Assembly (NCBI GenBank): GCA_035610835.1
Contig: CM069457.1
Coordinates: forward strand, 40,465,319-40,529,318
DNA: 64,000 nt
Origin: Ophiura sarsii
Taxonomy: Eukaryota > Echinodermata > Ophiuroidea > Amphilepidida > Ophiuridae
Reading direction: 5' to 3'
This document shows, one piece after another, positions 32,941 through 47,089 of this stretch. The notes beneath the pieces were generated by a model that saw nothing but the letters and a program-made list of their open reading frames with translations, was not told the origin of the DNA and did not search any database. Each line of letters opens with the position of its first letter. Within the stretch, counting starts at the first letter, position 1. A program made the translations under genes and the position numbers.

Positions 32941-35643
32941 GAATGCCCAGGTTTTTTCACGCAGTTTGAGAACTGGAAGGCAACTTTAAAAAAGCCAAAG
33001 TCCTTGTCGGTTCACTTTCATTCCCCCCCGCCCCCCCCCCCAATATGAAAAATACCTAGCTACGCCACTGGTGGGCGTAGATATACCATCAGACCAATAT
33101 ACACGGCAGACAAGCCAAGTATGCCCTAAGTACCATGGCATTGAATATATTTCAGCATTGTGATGGAACATTGTTCAACAAGTAGTGTGTGTACGATATT
33201 GATCTGATTGTGTCTTTTGTTGGACATTTTCGTGGGATGCGTGACCTACATCTTGAATCGGGGGAGGGGGGAGGGGGGGGGGGGGGGTCAGTCTATTATG
33301 TGGGGGCAGTCCATTATGTGGGGGGGGGACAGTCCATTATGTCAGGAGTACGCATAGACCCCTTTTCAGCCCCAACAATGTCAAATTACAATTTGAAGAA
33401 GCATCATTTTTAAAAGTTCAAGAAAACAATTGGAGAGAAAAAAGTGCGATGTGGTGATATAAAAAAAAAAATATGAGTGCTCTCCCCCCCCCCCCCCCAC
33501 CCGAAATCTGTCAAGTTCCAGCCTGTATGTCAATAGGTGAAATGGAACACGGTGCTCCAAAGTGATCTAGACAGGCATGTGAGAGTTCCTCTTTTAAGTT
33601 GATTTCCTCTTTTTAACATATTTTCTTGTGCCAAAATGTCAGCTTTTTATTTTTATTTTTAGCCCATATTTGGCAATTTTATGCTGTATTTCCTCGTTTT
33701 CATCTGTTTTCCTCTTTTTAAAATTTATTTGTGGCCTCTCCCCTGTCTAGAATGCCCAGGTTTTTTCACGCAGTTTGAGAACTGGAAGGCAACTTTAAAA
33801 AAGCCAAAGTCCTTGTCGGTTCACTTTCATTCCCCCCCCCCCCCCCCCAATATGAAAAATACCTAGCTACGCCACTGGTGGGCGTAGATATACCATCAGA
33901 CCAATATACACGGCAGACAAGCCAAGTATGCCCTAAGTACCATGGCATTGAATATATTTCAGCATTGTGATGGAACATTGTTCAACAAGTAGTGTGTGTA
34001 CGATATTGATCTGATTGTGTCTTTTGTTGGACATTTTCGTGGGATGCGTGACCTACATCTTGAAACGGGGGAGGGGGAGGGGGGGGTCAGTCTATTATGT
34101 GGGGGCAGTCCATTATGTGGGGGGGGGGGACAGTCCATTATGTCAGGAGTACGCATAGACCCCTTTTCAGCCCCAACAATGTCAAATTACAATTTGAAGA
34201 AGCATCATTTTTAAAAGTTCAAGAAAACAATTGGAGAGAAAAAAGTGCGATGTGGTGATATAAAAAAAAAAATATGAGTGCTCTCCCCCCCCACCCGAAA
34301 TCTGTCAAGTTCCAGCCTGTACGTCAATAGGTGAAATGGAACACGGTGCTCCAAAGTGATCTAGACAGGCATGTGAGAGTTCCTCTTTTAAGGGAAGTGT
34401 CAACCCTATTATTTTGATGATCAACTTTTGCTTCTAAGTTTGAGAATATTGAATAAAAGTACATAAAAGTATACATTTTTAGAAAGGAAATTTGATAAGG
34501 AAGCCGAAGGCGATATCAATGTGATACCAAATAAACTAAATTTTGAGAAATGAACCAAAAAGCCATTTTTTTACCCCACATTTTTCAGACAGCATAACTA
34601 TAAAATAAAAAATGGTAATTTGTTCTAATATACGTTTTTGTAAACAAAACAATTTTGTCTAGGAGGCAATTTTTTCTTTTTCCAAAATAAAGCTTGGTTT
34701 TGGAAATATTGCTAAAAACATCGGAAAAGTGTAAAAGTCGTGTTTTTTGGCGTACATTTCGCTAGAAATGGATGCATATCTCGAGTTTAAAATCCATAAT
34801 CGAAAAAATAAAAAATTGCCTCCTAGCGCTGAAAGTCCTCTACACAATGGTAGTAAAAGCTTACCTGATAGTTTGATATATTTTTAGTTATGTTGTCTGA
34901 AAATTCGTAAAATTCCTTCAAATTTGAACTTCTAGAAAACATCGATTTAGTAAAAATATTGACATTTTCCACCATTTAAAGCTAAATGTTCACGGAACAC
35001 ACGGGCGTGTGACCTAAAAAGCGAGTATACTATTATGAACAATCATAATAAACTATCAGATTCAATTTATATTGTCACAATGTGAAGAAATTGGAAGAAA
35101 ACTGAAATTCAAATGATCGTAAGATTGGCCTTTGTTTACATTTTAGACATTGTTTTGCGCTCTTTTGTTTTTCGCGTCTACGTTGCGGATATTAAGCGGC
35201 GCGTCTAGTATTACGCGCGGGAAGTTTCAGCGCGCGACGCAATGATCGAACAGCTGTCGCAGCATTTGAAAAGCGCGGAACTCCGCTTAAATTCCCGCCA
35301 AATAACTATGCGCCTTTTCCTGACTCAAACTTACCAAAACAACAATTTTAAATCACCCAAAAGAACGGGAAATAATACTTCCGATTAGTAACTTATGATG
35401 GTAATGATAGAATACATATAAAAGTATAAAATAATAGAGAAATATGAAATTCAATTTTTGAAACAAGTGCCGGGTTGACACTGCCCTTAAGTTGATTTCC
35501 TCTTTTTAACATATTTTCTTGTGCCAAAATGTCAGCTTTTTATTTTTATTTTTAGCCCATATTTGGCAATTTTATGCTGTATTTCCTCGTTTTCATCTGT
35601 TTTCCTCTTTTTAAAATTTATTTGTGGCCTCTCCCCTGTCTAG
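32941..35643 (+). repeat. Tandem duplication of ~0.8 kb, second unit enlarged by an insertion
   Basis: Unit 1 is 32941-33749 and unit 2 is 33750-35643. Both start gaatgcccaggttttttcac and end gtggcctctcccctgtctag. They agree closely apart from lengths of G and C homopolymers. Unit 2 contains the extra 1,095-bp TTAA element. The end block (cctcttttaagttgatttcc, cccatatttggcaatttt) has a relative at 9955-10075. Confidence 0.93.
34392..35486. mobile_element. TTAA element, GGG(A/C)AGTGTCAACCC ends, 1,095 bp
   Basis: TTAA (34388-34391, 35487-35490) flanks GGGAAGTGTCAACCC and GGGTTGACACTGCCC, a 15-bp TIR with one mismatch. The exactly unoccupied site is present in the sister unit at TTAA 33594-33597. 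The interior includes a second inverted pair (ctaggaggcaattttttctt / aaaaaattgcctcctag). No transposase motif was recognised. Confidence 0.92.
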
Positions 35644-36097
35644 ACTGATGGAGAATGGTAATTGCTTGAGTAAAAAATCAAATGTATTCATGAGACATTG
35701 CTGTATCAGTGACGGAAGGAGGGCAGTTGTATGAATTGTTTAAAAGGTGTAAACATTATGTTCGCCCACCATCCTTGTCCTAGTTCTAACAAAACCTAAT
35801 CCAATTCCCGACATTTTTATCCTGAAAAGCTCCTTGATATAACCAGACTTAGTTTTAGAATACTCTGAAAACTGTAAAACCATTTAATTTCGTGAGGTAT
35901 TTAAATTCAAGCGGGATTTGGATTCAAGTAATTAAATACCTACAAAACTGACAATTTTGCATTGAAAGTAACAGTAACATTTCCAGATTCGCAAAATTAA
36001 ATGCCAGCTAAAATAGCAGTCATTTTAAATTCGCGAAAATAAAGTATCTGCGAAATTATAGTGTAATACAGTATCTGTAAGAAAAACCTTGCTGAAC
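35644..36097. other. No gene recognised
   Basis: 35890-36060 has inverted words (aggtatttaaattcaagcgg / aagtaattaaatacct; ttcgcgaaaataaa) suggesting an old MITE with unclear ends. Confidence 0.4.
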
Positions 36098-36244
36098 TCG
36101 GGATGTGCCCCGATCAACGATGGCTCTCCACACTTTTCGGTCATTCATTGCTGTCTTAATGTTACAGGTGTCCACCAGTTTGGATACTTGCTCCTCACTT
36201 CTGAAACAGTGGCCAGCAAACCTTGTTCCTCTCTTCCGAATCTT
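36098..36244 (-). pseudogene. Internally deleted LINE C-terminal remnant
   Basis: The minus-strand frame reads KIRKRGTRFAGHCFRSEEQV, then AMNDRKVWRAIVDRGTSR. The first motif (R.RFAGHC.RS) and the second (M.DR..WR.IV) are normally separated by a ~25-residue GRP-rich segment in LINE tails, which is missing here. It is a degenerate remnant with no complete domain, inside the SEL1L intron and antisense to the gene. Confidence 0.65.
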
Positions 36245-36362
36245 CTGACTAGTGGTATTTAATGTTAGACACTTTCCTTCTAATGTATTCAAAGTTTTCA
36301 AAAAGATATTGTAAAAGTTGAAGTTCTTGCGCTTCATTAATTGTTGCTGTTTTTCACGCACT

Positions 36363-36613
36363 AGCTATAGCTATAGTTTGATCAGTTCCAAATTGGCGAA
36401 ACCTCCTTACACCCACGAATGAATACAGAATGACATGGGCAAGCATGAAGGCAACAACGCACTGTGCATTATATGCTTGATGCGTGCATGCATCCAAAAC
36501 CGTGTACATGCGTTCGTAATTGCGTGCACACCCTTGGATTACTTTTGCGCGAAGAGAGATAAAAACGTAATATTTCTCGCCAATTTGGAACTGATTAAAA
36601 AATATAGCGATTA
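36363..36613. repeat. Inverted-repeat element, tttgatcagttccaaattggc arms
   Basis: atagtttgatcagttccaaa + ttggcgaa at 36372-36400 is mirrored at 36572-36606 (ttctcgccaatttggaactg + attaaaaa). A partial copy of the left arm recurs at 37060-37115. The exact ends are not clear. An open frame of 102 codons starting at 36435 crosses this repeat and matches nothing known to me. Confidence 0.5.
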
Positions 36614-37163
36614 TATGTTTACTTTTTTTGCGTTGGTCTTTAGAGGAAATCTGAAAAAGAGTGAATTTAAGAAGCGAGCGAAAATGTTTGAAAGTGCCAT
36701 TAATAGTGCAAACAAATTAATTGCACTAAAATTACTAACTTAACAGTATGAAATATCCAATGAAATTAGATCAAATTGACTCGTTGCTTCAATAGTCATC
36801 TCTCCATGTAAAATGACATGTTATAAATCATGTCATTGTGTTCTTAAACTCTAATCGCATGGTTTGGTATCTTGAAACTTTGTTTCTGAACATTTGGTGT
36901 TTCTAAATATTTTCTTTTAAATTTTCACAAAGTGTGTGGAGAGAGTGAAAAATTTGAAAGATGAATTTTTGGAACACACAGTAAAGTTTGGGAAAATAAC
37001 AGGATAGGAGTCACAGGTGTTCAGAGTCAATCTGCAGATATTGGTACGATGCTAAATACCTATAGTTTGATCAGTTCCAAATTGGCAAAGCCTCATAACA
37101 GCAGCAAATGAATACTAAGGACGCGGCTGCACAAGAAGGCAACAGTATGTTGCATGTTTGTTC
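36614..37163. other. No feature recognised
   Basis: AT-rich intron; includes a single left-arm copy of the 36363 repeat at 37060-37115. Confidence 0.45.
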
Positions 37164-38105
37164 TTATTTCAATGCATTTCACCCAGTAATCCTTGCGATA
37201 GACTTTGAAAATAGGGAAAGGCTTCTGATTTTTTTTGTTATGGTAAAACTAATAGCCGCGTGGAAAGTGTTAAGACCCCTTTTTAACTTGCATTCATCCT
37301 TAAAAAAAGTTAAAACACCATTTGCTTCAAGATCACTGGAAAACATTCTTTAATTCCATAAAGGGTTTCCCCAAAATTTAAACCAATATTTAAATCCCTA
37401 ATGATAAAATCAATTCATGCGTGTTTCATGTTGTGAGGACACATCAATTGACGTGTGGATAACAAGACAATTGATCCGGTGCTCAATGATCGTATGACAT
37501 CAAATCCGTCGGTGTACGTGACTTAATGTAGAATACATGATGAATGATGTGGCAGTAATTGAAACGTTCATAACACTTTCCAAGCTGCAGGCAGCTGCAG
37601 ACGACATTCCAAAATGTCACAAAATGTTTTAAAAATGTCAAAATTATTGAATTTTATTACCATATTTGGAATCACCGTGAAAAATGCATTGAAATAAGTA
37701 CAAACATGCCTTGTATTGGTTCAGTAATCCTTGCAATAGACTTTGAAAATGGTTCAAGGTGAAAGGTTTCTGATTTATTTTTTTCATGGTAAAACTAATT
37801 GCCGCGTGGAAAGTGTTAAGACCCCTTTTTAACTTGCATCCATTCTTAAAACACCTTTTGCTTCAAGATCACTGGAATGTATGTTCCACAGCCCCGAAAA
37901 CATTATTTAATTCCATAAAGGGTTTCCCCAAATTAAAACCAGTAATCCCTGATGATAAAATCAATTCATGCGTGTTTCATGTTGTGAGGACACATCAATT
38001 GACGTGTGGATAACAAGACAATTGATCCGGTGCTCAACGATCGTATGACATCAAATCCGTCGGTGTACGTGACTTAATGTAGAATACATGATGAATGATG
38101 TGGCT
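37164..38105 (+). repeat. Direct duplication (~400-bp units) built on CACTTTCCAC MITE ends
   Basis: Unit 1 (about 37164-37553) and unit 2 (about 37690-38105) share the MITE 3' half, then aagacccctttttaacttgc, tgcttcaagatcactgga, aaagggtttcccc, caattgacgtgtggataaca and gtcggtgtacgtgacttaat. Unit 1 carries only the 3' half of the MITE; the complete MITE copy E leads into unit 2. Confidence 0.85.
37574..37815 (+). mobile_element. CACTTTCCAC MITE, copy E
   Basis: Starts CACTTTCCAAGCTGC after ATAA and ends GCCGCGTGGAAAGTG before TTAA (37816-37819). 242 bp, with the full family core. Confidence 0.85.
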
Positions 38106-38439
38106 GTTGAAAGTTAAAACGTATGTGATACCTTTTCAAAAAAATAAGTTCAATCGAGACCTGTCATCACAAAATGAGAGTTAAGTCGAAACATTTAATT
38201 TTCAGGTTTGTCCAGATTCAAAATGCCCAGAAATTAAGCTTTAAAATGATATGCAACGTGTCATAATAGCTACATGTTTTCCTGTCAAAATTCTATTAAA
38301 GTTGCAAAATTCCTTTGTTTTCTATTGATGTTTGGGATGTTTATTGGACCATAATCCGTAATGCACACTGGCAACTTAACGCTCATTTTGTGGTAACAGG
38401 TCTCTCAATTGTGGCATGATCAAGCTAAATTATCCTACC

Positions 38440-38770
38440 TTTCATTCTGTGTAGAAGGTGCAATTATAATTTGATAGGTGGTATACTATTTCATGCCCGG
38501 GGGTTGGGGGGGGGGGGGGGGGGGGGGGACTCGATTCTTTTTTATGGTAGAGGTATGCCGCCCAGGGTCTCAATATAAGAACTGATTTTCTCGAAAAAAG
38601 TAGGTCTGAAGAACATGGTTTGTTTTTCAAATTTGAAGAAATGATGCAGGATCAAGGGGGGGGGGGGTCTTAATAGCTAGCAGAAGAGGGTGAAAAGGGG
38701 GGTCTTCAGGGCGGCACATACCTATACCCCTTTCCAATGTCAGTGCCCCCCCCCCCCCCCGGATTTCATG
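38440..38770. repeat. Poly(G)/poly(C)-flanked repeat
   Basis: A 23-base G run (38506-38528) and a C run near 38747-38760 bound text such as tatggtagaggtatgccgcc and ggcggcacatacctataccc in near-inverted order. Related wording occurs at 48125-48350 and 49075-49145. It may be a decayed TIR element whose ends are homopolymers. Confidence 0.5.
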
Positions 38771-39007
38771 TCTTTGAGTAAGTTAGGGGATAAAATTGTT
38801 TAAGTCTGATGATATCAGTAAGTTTCTTATACATTCCTCACTCCATCCTGCACTCATTTTCATAAGGTGGGTGTTTACTGTAATGATCCGTGCAGCAGCA
38901 TATGGCATTACACACGGCACCTGGCTCTCTGAAAACACTTTTTCCCTAGGGTTGACACCTGACATTGTATTATATTGTTCCTTTAATTATGTGGTGGGGG
39001 GCAGTTA

Positions 39008-40052
39008 GGCCACAAAAAATGGTTGTGTGACCTCAGCATCCGACCTAAAAATCGCAAAAAATAGGGTCGGCTTTTTTTCTTTTCTTTCTTCTTCACCTCC
39101 CCCCACCCCCCATTTATTTTTAAGATCTAAATTTGTCCTTAAAAAGGTGTCTAAATGTTACTCACTGTCCGGACAGGGGTCAGACCCCCACCCTTTTTAT
39201 TTTACCCCCACCCTTTTTACAGAGCCACCCTTTTTATTTGGGAATGTTCAACCCCCACCCTTTATACCGAAAAGGGGACATTTTGGATCCCGAGAGCTTT
39301 TTAGGGTTCAAATTTGCGTCATGCATGCAATGTATTATTAAGCTAAAATCGTGTAATGCTTCCGAATTCGGAAGTTTTCGGAAGTTGATGACATCAAAAT
39401 ACTACCTACTTTTGGCACATTTCCATCATCAAAATAAATAATTCTAGGGCACAACAGTAATATTTTGGGTGGTACCAACATAACAAATTAAAAGCTGGCT
39501 TTGAAATATGGCAAAATAGAGTAGAAATCACGATATGATTCATGGGAGACGGGCTGTCCGTACCGAAATTTCGTCGGATGGAAAATGTTGAAACTTGATT
39601 GAAATAATGCGCTGAAATTGGTGGCGAATGTCCTATTTTATTACAATTTCTTTCAAAATGAATTAAACTACTATATCTGTATGTGATTTGTTTAACCCCC
39701 ACCCTTTTTATTTTATCCCCACGCTTTATACAACTACACCCTTTATATCAGAAATATGCTGACCCCCACGCTTTTGTTAATATTTTGATTTCTGAAGTCC
39801 CACGCTGTATAAAGCGTGCCGTCCGGACTATGTTACTATTACTTGCTTGAATTGAATAAAGTTAGCTTTAATAGATGTTTTTAGACTATTATCACACTAG
39901 AAACATTAGTTAAATTGACAATTGACATATGGGCTTATACCATTTTGTCTTGACATAAACCATATATTTTTCAGCAAAAAAATAAATAATATAAGATGAC
40001 CGACAGACTGACCCAATTTTACATTTTACCACAACAAAAACAAATTTGGGCC
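39008..40052. repeat. Possible composite GGCC-ended element with nested CCGGAC repeat
   Basis: TTA|GGCC at 39005-39011 and GGCC|TTA at 40049-40055 suggest Harbinger-like ends, but inward similarity of the arms is poor. Inside, gtccggacaggggtcagacc (39167) and gtgccgtccggac (39818) surround many accccacccttttta repeats. Boundaries are tentative. Confidence 0.35.
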
Positions 40053-40129
40053 TTACTTGAGAAGTGGTATATAATTTCCTGACTCTTAAGGTAAAAAAAA
40101 AAAAAAAGTTTTTTTTTGTGTTCTATTAA

Positions 40130-40403
40130 CCCTAACCCCCCTGAGTGCTAAAAAATGCTAATCCAACGTCCCTCTCCAAACGCATGCGCCGTCGGTTTTC
40201 GATGACGTAGTCAACCGAGCCTATATAATGAGTGCAGTATACTGCACGAATGTGTAGCTGAGGGCCGTGGCTTAGTGGTTGGAAGGTGGGGCTTGAGAAC
40301 GGAGGGTCCCCGGATCGAATCCCGGCAGGTTCCCGGAGATTTAGTTGGTGTTTTTTCCTCGAAAATTGTGATCCCGGTCAAAAATCCTAAACCGGGGTTA
40401 GGC
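40130..40403 (+). mobile_element. CCCTAA-ended TTAA element with tRNA-like core (reference copy)
   Basis: TTAA (40126-40129, 40404-40407) flanks CCCTAACCCCCC...CGGGGTTAGGC. The plus strand has an A-box-like TGGCTTAGTGG (40268-40278) and a B-box-like GGATCGAATCC (40312-40322), about 45 nt apart as in tRNAs. No poly-T terminator directly follows. The reverse complement of this element is seen at 21162-22070. Confidence 0.8.
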
Positions 40404-40407
40404 TTAA

Positions 40408-41940
40408 GTAAGTAAGTTGATGATCAAGTTGTGTTTAAGTTTGATGATGCCACGAGGTAGTGGTTACATAGACCACTACAGTGTAGTGTGATGATCTATT
40501 GATTTTTAAGCACAAAATAGTGTTGATTTTGGCACTTTCAGATTGCTGACCTCCCCATGTTCTCAAGCATGTGGTTGAGCACTGGAACAAGGGATTGCTT
40601 CAAATTGGATATCATTGTAACTTAGATGAACACATCAGCTTTCATATGATATATTACACTAAAGGAACATATCCCGAGATATTTGAACAAATCGTGATTG
40701 AAAAAAAATGTCCATACTTTTTTGAGCAGTTTATAATTCAGATCAATCAAAATGCACTCATATTTTATTTTCCTATTACAGTGGTACTTCTAATTGGGTT
40801 CTTGAATTTTGATCAAGCATCCTCTTTACAATGCGATTAACTACAATACAAGCATACTTTTACCTTAAAGTGAGAAATCTCTGAATGGAAAAGACAAATT
40901 AAGACAAATTTCCCTTTGAACCACAGATTATGGAGCGGTTTCATTGCTGAATACCTGTAAGCATTCTTTGTCTGACAATGAGATAGTGTGTATTTAACCA
41001 TTAATTTAACAGGGCTGCAGGGGATATGAATTATGTTATTGGTAATATGTGATGCGATCTGTGAATACCCGTCGGATGTCGCAAAATGTGAACTAGGGAT
41101 TTTGGGTAAAATGAAAAAATAAAAAAAAATAAAAAATAAAAAAACTTTTTTTTTTAAAGATTTTTTTAAAGAAAATTAGTTTCCAATACTTTGTGTTATC
41201 ATCTTGCAAGAAATTTCACCTTCAAAAACTTACTTAAGTCACTTTTATTATTAACCTTCTAATGTTATTATATTGAATTATGTATCTGTTTTGGCCTGTT
41301 TTCATGATTTTCTTGTTTTGTAGCTTTTGATGACATCACAATCATCATTCACTCATAACTTTTTTTGTAGTGATCGTAGAAAGATGATCGAAACAGTTCT
41401 GTAATCAGCACAGTTTTAGCTTTCTTATGATGTACATATCTCCAATATGAAAAATCCCACCATGTGGCGGGTTTTCACAGATCGCATCACATATGTGCTC
41501 TGACTCTGAGACAACAGCAGCCACAAGTCAGCATGTCTTCCAGGCACATGCGAGGTGTTGTGACAGTACACGGTAATGACGTTTTGATAATCTTGTATAT
41601 GACCAAAACCCATTTTGCTTAAGGAAGTTGTAAATCCCCCTTTTGTTGTCAAGTACTTGAGTCTTAAAGTCGCAAGTTTATCACTAGCCAGGCGTCAGCT
41701 CTGCCAAGCCTGCGAGATTGTCTTTGTTCTCTATTGCATTATGGGTGCGCTATGATGTCTTGCGTCATTTATTTTAGCCCTAGGTAATTACAACGCTATT
41801 TGGTTACTATGAATCCAGAAATCGGAAATTGCAATATGTATACTTATATATTTTTAAATGAATAATGAAGAAGTTACAGCAGTTTTACGGAGGCTATACC
41901 TGAGGGTCCACACCCCCTTTAAATGTAGTATAATATTATA
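40408..41940. other. Intronic, no gene recognised
   Basis: An A-rich tract near 41115-41180 is the only low-complexity feature. Two small open frames (40571, 41652 minus) carry no recognisable motif. Confidence 0.5.
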
Positions 41941-42153
41941 CGACAGTTCTAAAATTTCACAAAATGTTTCAAAAATTTCACAATTATTGAATTTTATCAC
42001 CATATCTGGAATCATCATGAGAATTACATTACAATATGTACAAATATACCTACTATGGGTTCAGTAATTCTTGAGATAGACTTTGAAAGTTGGGAAAGGT
42101 TTCTGAAAGAATCTGTGTTGTATATGCTTAAACTAATAGCCGCGTTGAAAGTG
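41941..42153 (+). mobile_element. CACTTTCCAC MITE, copy G (5'-truncated)
   Basis: The 5' TIR is missing; the core starts at aaaatttcacaaaatg and the 3' end is GCCGCGTTGAAAGTG followed by TTAT. Confidence 0.75.
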
Positions 42154-43362
42154 TTATATATCGCTCAATGAATGATAATGCAAAAAGAGTAAATGAGCGT
42201 GCTCTTTTTGAAGACGTGTTCACAACCCGGTTCACAATGTCCCCAAACGCTAACCTGGGGATCAGGGCTCGGACTAACACTGCACACTGTCGTCCTGGAA
42301 TATTTGAGAAATTTCAGAAAATGAGACAAACCAATAACTCCGTTTGGACCGTTCTCTTTTAGAAATGTCTTTGTTGTGTCAAAGACAGTGTGTTGTGGGA
42401 CTAATATAACTAGTCCCAGGTTGCGCTGTTAGCTTATGTGCATAGGAAGCGGATGTTCTTTTGAAGTCCATTGAAAACCTTTGATGTAAAGGGTAATATT
42501 ATGAGTTTTGTACCACAAGGTTCTATACGTAATAGCTGCCAGATGTGGTTATCTATGTTATGCATAGCCAGGAGTATAAACCAAATGTGACATACAGCAG
42601 CTATATGGCATGGTGAATTTTTACATTTCGAGACGATAGTATATAGCAAGCTACAAACTATATTTTTTGTAATGGAAGACTGGTGTTCTCTCTTTGTATT
42701 CAGAGGGGTAACACATGTATGATCATTCCAGGATGTTGAAATACCCCCTATGTTTGACAGCATTTTAAGAACAATTTTGCTCATTTCACCTCCTTTTTTG
42801 CACATATACAAGGACATTTTGTAAAACACCCCTTTTTCACCATTTCAAAGACACTTCCTAAATAGTCCACCTTTTTTCGCAAAACCAAGGACACATTTGA
42901 TTCGAAATAATATGACACAGTACTCATTGTTTAATAATGACTTCAAAAGTTTATATTTTAAACATTCTGAAAAGCCACATAGAAATAGTACAAAGTTAAA
43001 CAAAATGACTTATGGAATGACCTTACATATCAACTATCTTTTCATTTATTGATTATCTGCATCTCATGAATCCTTTCTGGGAACGTTGTTCCCGCTTTCC
43101 CACAGATTTCGTAGCCCTGGTCAAAGTCAATGTCGACTGAAACCACCGGGTATGGCATAGTGATTTATTTTTTAAACCTCATGTTATACATTTCGAAACC
43201 ATTATATATCACAACACAGCTACAAAATATATATGTCATTGTCAAATGGAAGCCATAAGAGATGGTACCTTAAACATACAATGATAAAATAGATTACAAT
43301 TTTTTTTAAATGTTAGCATCTGTAAATATAGTTGAGAAATTTAAATCCAAAATGTTTGATAT
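42154..43362. other. Intronic, no gene recognised
   Basis: A 131-codon minus-strand frame (42829-42434) has no family features and no codon bias; it is treated as chance. Confidence 0.5.
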
Positions 43363-43710
43363 TAAAAAAAAGGTGCATTATCCAAAACATTTCAATGGGT
43401 AGCAGTTAGCATTCCGTACTCTAATTGCTATCTTCAGTAGATAGCAATTGGTAGGAAACAGTTTTGGGCCAAATTATGGACTTGTTATCAATTAGATCAG
43501 AAACACTGGGCTGACAATGTTTCTAAAGGTGTTGGAAGTTAGATGTATCATCCAGAATTTTTCAATGATTAGCAGTTAGCATTCCATACTCTACTTGCTA
43601 TCTTCAGTAGATAGCAATCGGTAGGAAACAGTTTTGTGCCAAATTATGGACTTGTAATTACAAGTAGATCAGAAACAATGTGCTGAAAATGTTTTCAAAA
43701 CTTTATTGTA
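43363..43710 (+). repeat. Two-unit tandem repeat, ~173 bp
   Basis: tttcaatgNNtagcagttag, cattccNtactctaNttgct, atcttcagtagatagcaat and ggtaggaaacagttttg occur twice, near 43391 and 43561. An internal hairpin (attgctatcttcagtagatagcaat) lies in both. No coding potential. Confidence 0.8.
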
Positions 43711-45073
<1,363 letters not shown>

Positions 45074-45075
45074 TA

Positions 45076-45588
<513 letters not shown>

Positions 45589-45594
45589 TAACAG

Positions 45595-45727
45595 GCTACC
45601 TTTACTGCTGCTAATAGAGATGTAGACTCTGTGACAGCTGCACTACATTTACAGAATGGCATTCGAACAGCAACACAATGCACAGGCGATGTTCAACTTG
45701 GGTTATATGCATGGACAAGGGCAACGG
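45595..45727 (+). pseudogene. Third, older tandem copy of the SEL1L exon (pseudo-exon)
   Basis: The copy starts after an acceptor-like acAG|GCTACC, as the real exon does. It is shortened internally and reaches an in-frame TAA after six codons. The later part (acagctgcactacat, then GGCATTCGAACAGCAACAC and GCGATGTTCAACTTGGG) is clearly the same exon. It has a 1-nt insertion near 45650, a small deletion before the donor, and a retained GGGTAAGT donor at 45726. It is more diverged than the second copy, so duplication probably occurred in steps. Confidence 0.78.
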
Positions 45728-45731
45728 GTAA

Positions 45732-46429
45732 GTCTGTAAACTATCCCGGGGTGGGGTAGAGTGATTAGAGGGGGGGGGGGGGGGGGATCACATACATCGA
45801 AGGAAAACAAATCCACATTTATCAATTTAATGAGAACCAGGCAGTCAAACTCTTTGAATGACCCTGTATATAAATGTATAATTCTGTACACAGTAAGCCG
45901 AGATAGAAAAAAAGAAGTAAACCAACTTTCATAGTTATCAATCATATTACGGCGCAAAAGTATTTCGAAGTATGAAAGCAATCTAAAACAAAACAAGACT
46001 GACAATTAATTAGACTATGCCCCTTTCACACTATAAATTTTATAAGCCAGACATACTCAATTTGCAGTCCTCATTTATTTTTCTCAAACACTTGAAGATG
46101 TCATGCGTTAAAAGCTGGGAGTTAATCCCATTCATTATATTTAAAATATTTGCTTGCCAATTTGAGTACACCTTTTAGCGAATGATTGATTGGTTGGCCA
46201 ACTTTTCACGCCGCTATTAAGCAAATTTATAAAATTACAGTCATTCTCAGTTCCACTCTTGTTAACAAGCATTAACCCATACCTTCTTAGACACTAGGAT
46301 TCACTGCGGCAAAAAAACAATGTCCATGCGCATGCTACAGCATTTGATTCGATGAAGTCATCAACCAAGCTGATATGTGTGTACGAAATCGCTGCCCGGG
46401 CAATCGTGGGCAGGCTAGCCGAGAGATTT
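45732..46429. other. Downstream SEL1L intron, no exon recognised
   Basis: Begins with a 17-base G run at about 45770-45786. No sequence resembling the next SEL1L exon was found here or further on. Confidence 0.5.
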
Positions 46430-46665
46430 AGGCATTTTATAGTCAACATTATTTTTGTTAGCTTTGTCCAAAAAAATTGGGTCAAAAAAGTGAATTATGT
46501 GATTTTCTCACAAAAAAAATATCAACATTTTGGGTCAAAATTGACACAAAGTTTGGATTCAGATCTATTTCCTTTCCAAAGAATATATACTTTATATGCA
46601 TTTGATTAATAGTTCAATAATTACAGCACCCACAAAATTCAAAAATGCAGATCAAAATCTTCCTT
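46430..46665 (+). repeat. Dispersed repeat shared with 54970-55195
   Basis: attgggtcaaaaaagtgaat, ctatttcctttccaaa, tatatgcatttgatNaatag and ttcaataattacagcac recur in order at 54980-55160, where they form the right arm of a TTAA-type element. This copy is therefore probably a solitary half of that element. Confidence 0.65.
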
Positions 46666-46795
46666 CCTCCCCCTTAATGTTCATTAACCATTTTCAAACT
46701 TAGATAGTGTACAGTATTTGGGAACAAATGGGGTTTCCAGTTTAGCTTACCATATTCCCAACTGGTTTATATAAAATATATATTGACAGGATGAT

Positions 46796-46903
46796 CAGAA
46801 CCATTGGAGTTATGCAACTCAAACTTTGGAATAAGACTATTTTAAGGATGACCTTTCATGTAGAATAGAAAACATCAAGTTGACAATCGGAACAGTCCTA
46901 CCT
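46796..46903 (+). repeat. Truncated copy of the AGGTAGATG TTAA element
   Basis: It matches the 3' 110 bp of 28414-28757 (aaccattNgagNtatgcaac, aggatgacctttcatgtaga) and ends cctACCT followed by TTAA (46904-46907). Confidence 0.7.
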
Positions 46904-47089
46904 TTAACAAAGACTTTAAAAAATACACGGTCTCGAACCTTGCGAGTCCCTTTAGCTATCGCGGCGAAGGAATACCAGCCCACAGGGACTGTGTGTACAT
47001 GGGCACCAGATGAGCAAACGTTACTGTTATTGTTCACATTTTGTTCTTTATATGAAAAAAATACACAAAACAAACACCCAATTAGAAGG

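Noticed and set aside
36435..36743. 102-codon open frame as a possible host gene
   Set aside because: It crosses an inverted repeat, has no recognisable domain and no splice or codon-bias support.
42434..42829. 131-codon minus-strand open frame
   Set aside because: No family motif or compositional sign of coding; chance-length frame in AT-rich DNA.
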